Assembly: GCA_900542795.1 (NCBI GenBank)
Contig: UQPD01000038.1
Location: 1-17,548, forward strand
Direction: 5' to 3'
Length of the DNA: 17,548 nt
Source of the DNA: an uncultured Prevotella sp.
GTDB taxonomy: Bacteria; Bacteroidota; Bacteroidia; Bacteroidales; Bacteroidaceae
A program made the position numbers and the translations under genes. Position 1 is the first letter of the stretch. Each line of letters starts with the position of its first letter. Below, piece after piece: positions 1 to 7,311 of the stretch. The notes beneath the pieces were generated by a model. The model was not told the origin of the DNA. It was given only the letters and a program-made list of their open reading frames with translations, and made no database searches.

Positions 1-210
1 AACGGCTGTTCGCCTAGGCCCAATTGCACACCTACGGCGTGCGAAGTGCATCGGGGACATATCCAATAACCAGGCATGAGAATGAGAGGGGACAAGTTCC
101 TTCTCTCTCATACCTGGCTACCATATATCACCCCGAATGGGGTGAGGCTGGCGCATGATATTTCCTGATAAAACTATCAAAACTCATACAGAAAAATATT
201 GCGGATTTTG
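1..210 (-). repeat. Structured interspersed repeat, copy 1
   Basis: This stretch matches the reverse complement of 15551-15757 nearly throughout, with about seven substitutions outside one variable loop. The outermost 55 bases are identical. Read on the minus strand it holds hairpins at 153-189 (P1), 129-144 (P2, CACCCC-ATTC-GGGGTG), 70-117 (P3, long GA/TC-rich stem opening with CCAGG) and 26-42 (P4, GCACGCC-GTA-GGTGTGC). The first 53 bases are also shared with copy 3 near 17419-17471. The window begins inside the repeat, so its outer edge and what lies beyond are unseen. No protein is encoded. I do not recognise a named family. The minus strand is assigned because G-U pairs preserve the stems in that orientation. 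Confidence 0.85.
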
Positions 211-344
211 AACAGCCTAACTGTAGGAACTAAACAACACAACAATTCAATACAAACTAATTTTGAATACCTACTTATCAAATTCTGCGGAAGTTTTTTT
301 GAACATTACTTATATATATAAGGTGTCTCCCTACGTAACTACAT
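211..344. other. AT-rich intergenic stretch after repeat copy 1
   Basis: This gene-free stretch lies between the first structured repeat and the hsp20 terminator. Its first bases (GAACAGCCTAACTG) resemble the sequence at 8232-8246 that follows the same GCGGATTTTGAAC block, so the repeat family may extend a little further here in degenerate form. It also holds a perfect 14-bp AT palindrome at 309-322 (CTTATATATATAAG). I see no open reading frame, promoter or RNA gene that I can support. Confidence 0.5.
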
Positions 345-386
345 AAAAAAAGGAGCTACAAAAAACGATGTCGTTTTGCAACTCCT
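345..386 (-). terminator. Rho-independent terminator of hsp20
   Basis: On the minus strand the transcript would fold between AGGAG (382-386) and CTCCT (351-355), with an inner AAAACGA/TCGTTTT stem. A run of Ts follows at 345-350. It lies about 90 nt past the Hsp20 stop codon, with nothing coding in between, so it most likely ends the hsp20 transcript. Confidence 0.8.
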
Positions 387-473
387 CAGCATCAAGTTCC
401 TATATTATAGTCAATGCTGAATTACATAACCGATATTATAGCAACTTCTTTGCCTTATGCTTGTGCATGAGAT

Positions 474-890
474 TTAGTGAACCTCAATGGCACGAGCCAC
501 TTTAGCTTCTTCCTTGTTAACCTTGGGCAACTCAATGTGGAGAATACCGTGTTTAACTTCGGCGTTGATTTGTGTTTTATCTACGTCATCGGGAAGAACA
601 AGGGTTTGTTCGTATTTTGCATAAGCAAACTCGCGACGCAAATACTTTTTATCTTTTTCTTCGCTCTTATCCTTCTTTTCCATGTTGATAACCAAATCAC
701 CATTTTGGTCGAGATGGATATTGAAGTCATCCTTAGTCATGCCAGGAGCAGCAACCTCTACGTGGTAGTGTTTGTCGTCCTCAGCTACATTGATTGAAGG
801 AGCGGTAGCATTGACGCGGGGCATATAATTGTTATCGAAGAAGTCATTAAATACATTGGGTAACCATTCTTGTGAATAACGTGCTGTCAT
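474..890 (-). CDS. hsp20: Hsp20/alpha-crystallin small heat-shock protein
   Basis: This is a 138-residue ATP-independent holdase that binds unfolding proteins in the cytoplasm. The alpha-crystallin domain spans roughly residues 31-123 and ends with the family signature GILHIELP (115-122). The C-terminal tail carries an I-x-V motif (IEV, 135-137), which in this family docks one dimer onto the next. The N-terminus is short and aromatic-rich (SQEWLPNVFNDFF), also typical. The ATG at 888-890 fits the family N-terminus. The gene stands alone behind a sigma-54 promoter (972-987) and a strong 5' hairpin (916-971), and ends at a terminator (345-386). It therefore appears to be its own stress-induced transcript rather than part of the kinase operon upstream. 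The identification is secure; the regulation is inferred from sequence. Confidence 0.95.
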   Translation of the reverse strand: MTARYSQEWLPNVFNDFFDNNYMPRVNATAPSINVAEDDKHYHVEVAAPGMTKDDFNIHLDQNGDLVINMEKKDKSEEKDKKYLRREFAYAKYEQTLVLPDDVDKTQINAEVKHGILHIELPKVNKEEAKVARAIEVH

Positions 891-915
891 GATGTTTTAT
901 ATTTTAATTGTTATT

Positions 916-971
916 GTAATGTTAGGGTGTCCGCTGCGTTGCTCTTCGCAACCGCGAACACCCGACATTAC
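916..971 (-). promoter_or_regulatory. Strong hairpin at the 5' end of the hsp20 transcript
   Basis: This is a 56-nt near-palindrome. Minus-strand GGGTGTTCGC (954-963) pairs with GCGGACACCC (925-934) through ten pairs, one of them G-U. Inside is a GTTGC-GAAGA-GCAAC stem-loop, and outside are GTAATGT/ACATTAC arms. With the sigma-54 -12 element near 972, transcription should start around 958-962, right at the base of the core stem. The outer arms would then exist only in DNA. The hairpin could protect the mRNA 5' end or act as a temperature-sensitive leader. It could also end read-through from the kinase genes, but no T-run follows. The structure is clear; its role is inference. Confidence 0.7.
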
Positions 972-987
972 GCAAAGCACGTGCCAA
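972..987 (-). promoter_or_regulatory. Sigma-54 promoter of hsp20
   Basis: The minus strand reads TTGGCACGTGCTTTGC, a full match to the -24/-12 consensus TTGGCACG-N4-TTGC. It lies 82 nt upstream of the Hsp20 start codon. Upstream, near 1024-1038, is a TGCC-TTTTT-GGCA inverted repeat, and TGACA occurs twice (about 1008 and 1049). These are candidate sites for an NtrC-type activator, which sigma-54 promoters require. No activator gene lies in the window. Confidence 0.8.
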
Positions 988-1067
988 TGCCTTTCCTACC
1001 TATCTGCTGACATTCTGGCTTGCCTTTTTGGCACTTTTGGCGAAAAGTTGACAGCACCCCAAAGCTA

Positions 1068-1682
1068 TTATTTAAAGAGTCCGAACAACATGGCATCAAT
1101 TTCATCCGTAATACGTCTGAATGCTTCAATGTCGGATTCAAACTTTTGCGTGTCGCCATCCACTATTATCAGATTGCCTTTATAGCCTTTAATCCACTCC
1201 TCGTATCTGTCGTTCAAGCCCTTTAGATAATCGATGCGAATGGTTTGCTCACATTCACGACCACGCTTGCCAATCTGATTGATAAGATTAGGCACTGTTG
1301 AGCGAATATAAATCATCAAGTCGGGCAATTCAACAAGCGTCATCATCGTGTCGAATAAATCAGAATAGTTATTGAAATCGCGATCGGACATGTATCCCTG
1401 TCCATGTAGATTAGGCGCAAAGATGCAAGCATCCTCAAAAATGGTGCGGTCCTGAATGATGTCCTTGTCACTTTGGCTAATTTCTACCACCTCTTTAAAA
1501 CGCTTGTTAAGGAAGTAAATTTGCAGATTAAACGACCATCGCGACATATCGTGATAGAAATCGTCAAGATAAGGATTATGTTCTACGGGTTCAAAACGAG
1601 GGGACCAGTTATATCGTTTTGCCAACATCTTTGTCAGCGTGGTCTTGCCACTGCCAATGTTTCCGGCTACAGCTATATGCAT
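1068..1682 (-). CDS. Deoxynucleoside kinase (second of a tandem pair)
   Basis: This 204-residue cytoplasmic enzyme should phosphorylate deoxynucleosides at the 5' position using ATP, in nucleotide salvage. Visible motifs are the P-loop GNIGSGKT (7-14), Glu31 in the expected substrate-binding strand, QDRT (77-80, the family DRS/DRT motif) and the arginine-rich lid RGRECEQ (140-146). Length and motif order match the bacterial dAK/dGK/dCK family. The gene follows its paralogue by 8 bp, so the two are surely co-transcribed. The best-studied tandem pairs, from lactobacilli, form a heterodimer with different substrate preferences. That may apply here, but the substrate cannot be read from sequence. 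Confidence 0.9.
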   Translation of the reverse strand: MHIAVAGNIGSGKTTLTKMLAKRYNWSPRFEPVEHNPYLDDFYHDMSRWSFNLQIYFLNKRFKEVVEISQSDKDIIQDRTIFEDACIFAPNLHGQGYMSDRDFNNYSDLFDTMMTLVELPDLMIYIRSTVPNLINQIGKRGRECEQTIRIDYLKGLNDRYEEWIKGYKGNLIIVDGDTQKFESDIEAFRRITDEIDAMLFGLFK

Positions 1683-1690
1683 TGTTGTTG

Positions 1691-2317
1691 TTATTTAGTA
1701 TGAGTAAGATTGATGGGAAAAATTGAGTCTATCTGATTGGTAATAAATTGGAAGTCCTCAGGACGCGTCTTATAATCGAGTTTGTCCACATCAATAGTGA
1801 GCACTTTTCCTTTGTATTTATTCAGAATAAAGTCCTCGTATCTATCGTTCAACCCCTGTAGATACTCAATGGGGATTTTCTGTTCGCAAGCACGTCCACG
1901 TTTTTGAATATTCTCTACGAGATGAGGAACAGAAGCTCTGAGATAAATCATGAGGTCAGGCTGTTTTACCTTCTCTACCATAATCTCATAAAGCTCCATA
2001 TACGTTTCAAAGTCACGATCGCTCAAGTAACCTTGCTCATAATTGTTTGCCGTGAACACGAACACACCTTCATGAAGGGTTCGATCTTGAATTACGATAT
2101 TCTTTGATTTTGAAAATTCAAGAACATCCTTGAAGCGTTCCTTCAAAAAAAACACTTCCATGGCAAACGCCCATCTTTGTAAGTTTTTATAGTAGTCCTC
2201 CATATAAGGATTGTCTACTACTGCCTCATACCGAGGTTCCCATTGGTAATGCTCAGCAAGCATCTCCGTCAGTGTTGTCTTACCGCAACCAATATTTCCA
2301 GCTATTCCTATATACAC
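1691..2317 (-). CDS. Deoxynucleoside kinase (first of a tandem pair)
   Basis: This is a 208-residue paralogue of the next gene, with the same motifs at the same residues: P-loop GNIGCGKT (7-14), QDRT (77-80) and lid RGRACEQ (140-146). The start codon is GTG (2315-2317). An in-frame TAA lies 18 nt upstream with no ATG between, and MYIGIAGNIG begins exactly like the paralogue, so the start is well supported. The N-terminal halves are very alike and the C-termini differ more, as expected for an old tandem duplication with divergence of specificity. Function is deoxynucleoside salvage; the individual substrate is unknown. A weak promoter candidate lies just upstream, but read-through from the phosphatase gene 81 bp away is equally possible. 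Confidence 0.9.
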   Translation of the reverse strand: MYIGIAGNIGCGKTTLTEMLAEHYQWEPRYEAVVDNPYMEDYYKNLQRWAFAMEVFFLKERFKDVLEFSKSKNIVIQDRTLHEGVFVFTANNYEQGYLSDRDFETYMELYEIMVEKVKQPDLMIYLRASVPHLVENIQKRGRACEQKIPIEYLQGLNDRYEDFILNKYKGKVLTIDVDKLDYKTRPEDFQFITNQIDSIFPINLTHTK

Positions 2318-2344
2318 TTGTTGAATTTTGAATTAAATATGTTC

Positions 2345-2376
2345 TAAACTTATTTCGTACCGCTAAGGAAATACAA
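2345..2376 (-). promoter_or_regulatory. Weak promoter candidate for the kinase pair
   Basis: On the minus strand TAAGTTTA (2345-2352) matches seven of eight positions of the Bacteroidetes -7 consensus TAnnTTTG. A TTG lies 21 nt upstream (2374-2376). It sits in the 81-bp gap before the GTG start at 2317. The match is imperfect, so this is only a candidate. Confidence 0.3.
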
Positions 2377-2398
2377 GCCCTTTTCAAAAAAGCACGAA

Positions 2399-2875
2399 TT
2401 ACTTTGAAGTCTTCAGTTCCTCGAGCATATTTTGGCAAGCATCTTCAAGCAACTCTATAACCAGCTCAAAGTCGCGGTCGGTGCCATAATAGGGATCGGG
2501 GATGGTGTCGTAAGCAGGATGATGCTGCAGATAGTCTGCCATCTTTACCACCATCCCTGTGTCCACACCCTCTGCAGACGCCATACGCAACAGTTTATCG
2601 TAATTACGATTGTCCATTGCCACAATAAGATTAAACTTGTGAAAGTCCTCAGGAACAATAGGACGCGAATGGTGCGTAAGCTCGTAGCCATGTTTACGTG
2701 CATGGGCTCGCATGCGACTGTCAGGAAGTTCGCCTTGATGATAGTCTATTATACCCGCTGAATCTACACTGTAATGATTCTTTAAATCGGGCTGTGCATG
2801 CGCTAAAGTGCGAAATATCTCTTCTGCCGTACACGAACGACAGATGTTTCCGAGACATATAAAAAGTATTTTCAT
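2399..2875 (-). CDS. Low-molecular-weight protein tyrosine phosphatase
   Basis: This 158-residue cytoplasmic phosphatase removes phosphate from protein tyrosines through a phosphocysteine intermediate. The active-site loop CLGNICRS (7-14) gives the CX5R signature, with Cys7 as nucleophile and Arg13 binding phosphate. PDPYYG (126-131) supplies the general acid Asp127. The residue after the loop is Cys15, where most family members have proline (CRSP), a small oddity close to the active site. In many Bacteroidales such enzymes are paired with capsule tyrosine kinases, but none is visible here. The next gene leftward is the kinase pair after 81 bp; upstream is the MITE-like element. Identification is secure, physiological substrate unknown. 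Confidence 0.92.
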   Translation of the reverse strand: MKILFICLGNICRSCTAEEIFRTLAHAQPDLKNHYSVDSAGIIDYHQGELPDSRMRAHARKHGYELTHHSRPIVPEDFHKFNLIVAMDNRNYDKLLRMASAEGVDTGMVVKMADYLQHHPAYDTIPDPYYGTDRDFELVIELLEDACQNMLEELKTSK

Positions 2876-2899
2876 TTTTTGAAACTATACGATATAACA

Positions 2900-2907
2900 C
2901 AAAAATA
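2900..2907 (-). promoter_or_regulatory. Candidate -7 element of the phosphatase gene
   Basis: The minus strand reads TATTTTTG, a match to TAnnTTTG, 25 nt upstream of the ATG. No TTTG is seen at the expected -33 distance. Instead a small hairpin (CAGGCT-TCTT-AGCCTG, 2917-2932) occupies that spacer, so the assignment is tentative. Confidence 0.35.
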
Positions 2908-2959
2908 TAGAGCATACAGGCTAAGAAGCCTGATATGCCCTACATTCTATCGAGAATGT

Positions 2960-3141
2960 GGGTGGTTCTAAAAATTCTGATTTTAATATTCTAAAATTCT
3001 GATTAGTTGCTTTGCACCCTCTCGCATGTGTCTTTTCGTCAGTTCGCTCAGTCACATAGCCCGCTATGCTCCTTCGTTCACTAACAAAAATACACACACG
3101 ATAGGGCACAAATCAACTTATCAGAATTATTAGAACCACCC
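2960..3141. mobile_element. 182-bp palindromic MITE-like element
   Basis: The terminal 21 bases (2960-2980 and 3121-3141) are inverted repeats beginning GGGTGGTTCTAA, with one mismatch. A second inverted pair, 2996-3020 against 3103-3127, overlaps the right end. Towards the centre the two halves remain complementary and meet at CATAGC-CC-GCTATG. The whole element could thus fold into one long imperfect hairpin. The left arm has an extra near-duplicate of TCTAAAATTCTGATT. No open reading frame of substance is present and no clear target-site duplication is seen. It lies 15 bp past the beta-galactosidase stop codon, where its fold might also help end that transcript. Miniature transposable element is the best reading; the family is unknown. 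Confidence 0.65.
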
Positions 3142-3156
3142 TATCTGAAATGTTTA

Positions 3157-6100
3157 TCAAAGAATCACCTTAAAGGTCTTTTTGCCAATCTTTACAACGT
3201 AAACACCATGGGGCTGTGCTCCCATATTAGCACTGAGTTGCTGACAATCGTTGTGGGCTACGGCTGTAGCAACCGTGCTACCACCCAAGTCGTAAACACG
3301 CATTTGGGTGCCTGCAGAAATTTGTCCGTGGCAAGTTACAGTTTGTGCCTCAGCCTTTACACTCCAATTTGCATCGCTTGTATAAGTAGGACGAATACCT
3401 ACGTTGTCATCCTTGAACGAACCTACGAAGCGGATGGTGTGAGTGTATGTACCACTTGTGGGGCAGTAATACTTACTGAGTGTGCGAGTGCCCTGTCCGC
3501 AACTACCATTACCCAAACCCTTTTGGTAGTAGTCGAGGTGCAGATAATTGTACTTGCTATCGGGCTTTACTTCCCAGCGGTGTCTTGTAGCTGCCATACT
3601 GATGTCGTCTGAACGAAGCACTGAGAAGTTTACTTGTCCCTCAGTTTCCATGCGAAGCGAGAAACCAGCAACTGTGTCAGTAAGCGTAAGGTCGCGCAAA
3701 TCCTGACGATTACCACACGACTGAGCACGCGGTGTTGTTCCGTAGAAGTCGAGCACGGTGCTGCTGTAACGACCTAAGAGGGCTGCCGACTTGCGGTCAA
3801 CATAGTTTTCCCAAGGACCACACGCATAATATTCTACCTGCGAAAGTGATGCGGGCAAACGCAACTTGTTACCAATGCGACGCAAGTTATCAACATTATG
3901 TGGTGTATACTGACACTTCATGTCCATTACGCCACCAGGATAAATGGTGTAGTCGTAACGCACATCGCAATAAGAACCCTTAGCCGTATAACCAAAGGTA
4001 ACATTGCCATTGGCATTTTCTTTCACCTTGGTAATGTTGGTGTAGCTTGAAATGCCATTTGAGAAAGAGAGGCTGTTACCTCCTGACTCGTCATTCTCTA
4101 CCCAACGGAAATTGTCGTAAGTGGGAGCATCAGTAAGGCCCGACACTAAGGTGTAATCGCCATACTTCCACTGACGCATACGACCGTTGCTACCATCAAC
4201 TGTTACTAAGAGGTTGCCACTCTTAATTTCATAGTGCTTATATGAGTTTTGCGTAACACTTACTTTGTCTTCTGATGCAGGAACTGCAGCAAGGATAGCA
4301 TCGCGATCTTGCAACACATACTGCTGTTCGGCTACGGGATAACCGGCTTCAGCATACAATGTAGCATTCTTTTCGACTACCTTCACATTGAGCAAGTATT
4401 CATTGCCATCTTCTGTAACCTTCGTAGTGAAAGGAACTACAATGCTCTTAGATGCAGCAAAAGGTGCAGCGCTCGGTGCACTCATTTTGCCTGTTTCAAT
4501 TTCTTCGCCATTCTTTAAAACGCTCCATACCAAGTCGTAGCGATCGAGATTAACAAAACTATTGAAGTTGGTGATGGTGAACTGCTTTTGACGCTTTCTG
4601 TATGCCGAGAAGTAAATGGGGCTATAAACAGCCTTCACTTCTGCCAACTTGGGAGTCCAAGCACGTTCAGCAGGAATAAGACCATTGTTAACGAAGTTGC
4701 CCTGAGTAGGACCACCAAAGTCGTAACCAGCGTAATACTTAGGAGCACCATTCTGCGTCATTTTGCCCGACTTAATTTCGTCTGCCTTATAAATGCTCTG
4801 GTCTACCCAGTCCCAAATACAACCACCAATACCATAGGTTGACGAAACAATGGCATTCCAATATTCTTGCATATTACCATTGGCATTACCCATTGAGTGT
4901 GCATACTCGCACATAAAGTAGGGCTTGCCAGCGTTGTTCGATTTTGACTTAACTGCATCTACATTGGGATACATCACACTGTAGAGGTCGGTGTAGCTTG
5001 CCCCGCCACGAGTAGCTCCTTCGTAGTGAACAGGACGACTTGGGTCGAGTTCCTTCAACAAATCGTAGGTTGCCTGCAAGTTATCGCCTACACCACTTTC
5101 GTTACCCAAACTCCAGAAGATGATGCTGGGGAAGTTGCGGTCGCGTACTGCCATACGCTTGGTGCGATCAATAAACTGCGGACGCCATGACTCTTCCTTC
5201 ATAATGTTGTTAGCACCATAGAACCAGTTGTAGTGGCACTCCACATCTGCCTCGTCCATCACATAAAGTCCGTAATAGTCGAACATAGCGTACATCTTAG
5301 CCTGACGGGGATAGTGACTGGTACGTACGGTGTTGATGTTGGCTTGCTTCATCATGGTAATGTCACGCAACATGGTAGCAATGTCCATTGTACGACCATG
5401 CACGGGATGCGTATCTTGCGTATTTACACCACGGAAGAGCACACGCTGACCATTGATGAGCACGCGCTTACCTGAATAGTCTATTTTGCGGAAACCATAT
5501 TTGGTAGCAAAAGCCATTTCTTCTTGATTGTCTGCATTGAGCTGAGCCACTTCTACAGTGTAGAGATTAGGAGTTTCTGCAGTCCAAGGTTCAAGGTCGG
5601 TAAGGTTGTTAAGTGCAATGTTGAGCGACTGAATGCTATCGCCTTCAGCAAAGGCAAAAGTTTGTGTAGCCTCAGCTACTTGCTTGCCTTCGGGCGAAAT
5701 CAAACGCACACGAACTTGCTTGTTAGCAGCCTTTGCTTCGGGATTTGCCATTTCCACGTTTACGTTCACATTGGCAGCGGTGTAGGGTGCATCTAAATCA
5801 TCGGTAATGATGTGGTCGCGCACGTAAGTGGCAGGAGTGGCATAGAGGTATACATCGCGGTGAATACCACTCATGCGGAACATATCTTGGTCTTCCAAGT
5901 ATGAGCCATCGCTAAAGCGAATAACCTGTACTGCCAAGTTGTTTTCGCCTGAACGCACCTTATCGGTGAGGTCGAACTCTGCATCGTTATTTGAGCCTTC
6001 GGTATAACCCACATATTTACCATTAAGCCATACGTAGGCTGCGCTGTAAATACCATCGAAGTGGAGAATTACGCGCTTTCCGTTTTCCCATGCCTCAGGC

Positions 6101-7047
6101 AATGTAAAACTGCGACGGTATGAAGCCACCGAGTTTTTGATGCCGTAGGTCATGTTAATAGCAGGATACTTGTCTTCGAAGGGATATTGGTCGTTAATGT
6201 AGTAAGGTGAACCATAGCCCTTCATCTCCAAACACGAAGGCACGGTGATGGTGTCGCCCCATACTTTATTGTCTATGCTATCAGCAAAGAAGTCGAGAGG
6301 ACGGTTTGCAACATCTTGATCCCAACGCAAACGCCAAATGCCATTGAGCGAAAGCCATTCTGCTCCCTTAGGGTCAACCCAAGGATAAGCATAGCGTTCG
6401 GTGTCGGCATGCAATGCTTCGGTGTTTGCATAGGGCATATAAGTGGCATGGGGTGCGAGTTTATTTATGCCAAATACTTTTTCGTTCTCCCAATCGTTAC
6501 GCTTGGGTTCCTCTTGCGGAGTTGTTTCTTCGAATGTAAACTGGATGGTCTTTTCGTTGGTTACTGTTTCATTCGAAATGTTGAGCGTATTATTGCTCTT
6601 TTCCATGAAACGACGAGTCGGTTCCTTACTCCACACAATGTTGTAGGTGTTTTCTGCACCCTCTACCTCAACAAAAGTAAAGCGTTGATTTTCGGATGTC
6701 ACATCAGCATTCCACTGCAAGGCAATATACCCTTTATTAGGTGCAGCATCAATGGCTTTCGTGTTATAACCCGCATTAACAATAATAAATTCGTTGTCAT
6801 TGCCCGTACTCTTCAACGTCCATTTTTGTCCAAACGCTTTGTCAGACTGTTCTTGAAAAATAATTGGGGCGTTGTTGTCTTTTTTATCGCCATTTGCCAA
6901 GACATTTCCCGACGCGCAGCTACGAATGTAGTAGGTTTTCCCTTCACTGAGCTGTGCCCAAGTGCTGAGAGCCATGCTGTAAAAAACGAACAGGGCAAGT
7001 AGTTTTTTCCACCTAAATGCGCTGTGCAAAAAGTTTTTATGCATCAT
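3157..7047 (-). CDS. Secreted GH2 beta-galactosidase with N-terminal beta-trefoil and T9SS tail
   Basis: This 1296-residue enzyme is predicted to hydrolyse terminal beta-galactosides outside the cytoplasm. A signal peptide (1-31, ending STWA before Q32) is followed by a ricin-type beta-trefoil at about 34-175, with a QxW motif (GQKWTL). Then come the GH2 sugar-binding, Ig-like and TIM-barrel domains (about 180-760). The acid/base Glu650 sits in WSLGNES and the nucleophile Glu714 in CEYAHSMGN. A LacZ-type small-chain domain follows. The last ~50 residues (MRVYDLGGST to KVIL) look like a type A T9SS sorting domain, implying surface attachment or secretion. E. coli LacZ is 1023 residues; the excess is the lectin module and tail. 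There is no SusC/SusD pair, regulator or other glycosidase next to it. A consensus promoter lies at 7153-7184. Specificity beyond beta-galactoside-like is not certain. Confidence 0.92.
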   Translation of the reverse strand: MMHKNFLHSAFRWKKLLALFVFYSMALSTWAQLSEGKTYYIRSCASGNVLANGDKKDNNAPIIFQEQSDKAFGQKWTLKSTGNDNEFIIVNAGYNTKAIDAAPNKGYIALQWNADVTSENQRFTFVEVEGAENTYNIVWSKEPTRRFMEKSNNTLNISNETVTNEKTIQFTFEETTPQEEPKRNDWENEKVFGINKLAPHATYMPYANTEALHADTERYAYPWVDPKGAEWLSLNGIWRLRWDQDVANRPLDFFADSIDNKVWGDTITVPSCLEMKGYGSPYYINDQYPFEDKYPAINMTYGIKNSVASYRRSFTLPEAWENGKRVILHFDGIYSAAYVWLNGKYVGYTEGSNNDAEFDLTDKVRSGENNLAVQVIRFSDGSYLEDQDMFRMSGIHRDVYLYATPATYVRDHIITDDLDAPYTAANVNVNVEMANPEAKAANKQVRVRLISPEGKQVAEATQTFAFAEGDSIQSLNIALNNLTDLEPWTAETPNLYTVEVAQLNADNQEEMAFATKYGFRKIDYSGKRVLINGQRVLFRGVNTQDTHPVHGRTMDIATMLRDITMMKQANINTVRTSHYPRQAKMYAMFDYYGLYVMDEADVECHYNWFYGANNIMKEESWRPQFIDRTKRMAVRDRNFPSIIFWSLGNESGVGDNLQATYDLLKELDPSRPVHYEGATRGGASYTDLYSVMYPNVDAVKSKSNNAGKPYFMCEYAHSMGNANGNMQEYWNAIVSSTYGIGGCIWDWVDQSIYKADEIKSGKMTQNGAPKYYAGYDFGGPTQGNFVNNGLIPAERAWTPKLAEVKAVYSPIYFSAYRKRQKQFTITNFNSFVNLDRYDLVWSVLKNGEEIETGKMSAPSAAPFAASKSIVVPFTTKVTEDGNEYLLNVKVVEKNATLYAEAGYPVAEQQYVLQDRDAILAAVPASEDKVSVTQNSYKHYEIKSGNLLVTVDGSNGRMRQWKYGDYTLVSGLTDAPTYDNFRWVENDESGGNSLSFSNGISSYTNITKVKENANGNVTFGYTAKGSYCDVRYDYTIYPGGVMDMKCQYTPHNVDNLRRIGNKLRLPASLSQVEYYACGPWENYVDRKSAALLGRYSSTVLDFYGTTPRAQSCGNRQDLRDLTLTDTVAGFSLRMETEGQVNFSVLRSDDISMAATRHRWEVKPDSKYNYLHLDYYQKGLGNGSCGQGTRTLSKYYCPTSGTYTHTIRFVGSFKDDNVGIRPTYTSDANWSVKAEAQTVTCHGQISAGTQMRVYDLGGSTVATAVAHNDCQQLSANMGAQPHGVYVVKIGKKTFKVIL

Positions 7048-7152
7048 GTAATAAAATTTAGAAAGGTATTTTTGATAGATTTTTTCGTTGTGAACAAAAG
7101 GTGTATGTTAAACTGCCTTTAAAAGCGAATTTTCAACACTTGCTTAACGCTG

Positions 7153-7184
7153 CAAATTTACGCGAAAAAGCGCGGTGTACCAAA
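7153..7184 (-). promoter_or_regulatory. Bacteroidetes-type promoter of the beta-galactosidase gene
   Basis: On the minus strand TTTG (7181-7184) is followed after exactly 20 nt by TAAATTTG (7153-7160). This is a full match to the Bacteroidetes -33/-7 consensus. The leader to the ATG would be about 100 nt. The spacer contains a CGCG-CTTTTT-CGCG inverted repeat (7161-7174), which could be incidental or an operator. Confidence 0.75.
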
Positions 7185-7248
7185 TAAATGCCTGTGAATT
7201 GCAACGAATAGAGGTGATTTAACGATGAAATCAGAAGGTTATAGCCTC

Positions 7249-7280
7249 AAAAAAAGGAGCATGGATTTCTCCACACTCCT
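7249..7280 (-). terminator. Rho-independent terminator of the DUF5606 gene
   Basis: On the minus strand AGGAGTGTGGA pairs with TCCATGCTCCT (11 pairs, two of them G-U) around a GAAA tetraloop, followed by six Ts. It lies about 30 nt past the DUF5606 stop codon and separates that gene from the beta-galactosidase promoter. Confidence 0.9.
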
Positions 7281-7311
7281 TATCTATGCTTTATTGTCTT
7301 AAACAACTATT

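Noticed and set aside
309..322. Perfect AT palindrome CTTATATATATAAG as an operator
   Set aside because: Low-complexity alternating AT sequence near a terminator; no promoter beside it.
889..1185. 98-codon plus-strand open frame
   Set aside because: It runs across the hsp20 promoter and hairpin and into the kinase gene in antisense, and its protein has no recognisable features.
6316..7002. 228-codon open frame on the plus strand inside the beta-galactosidase gene
   Set aside because: It is antisense to a gene with clear domains and has no family resemblance or promoter.
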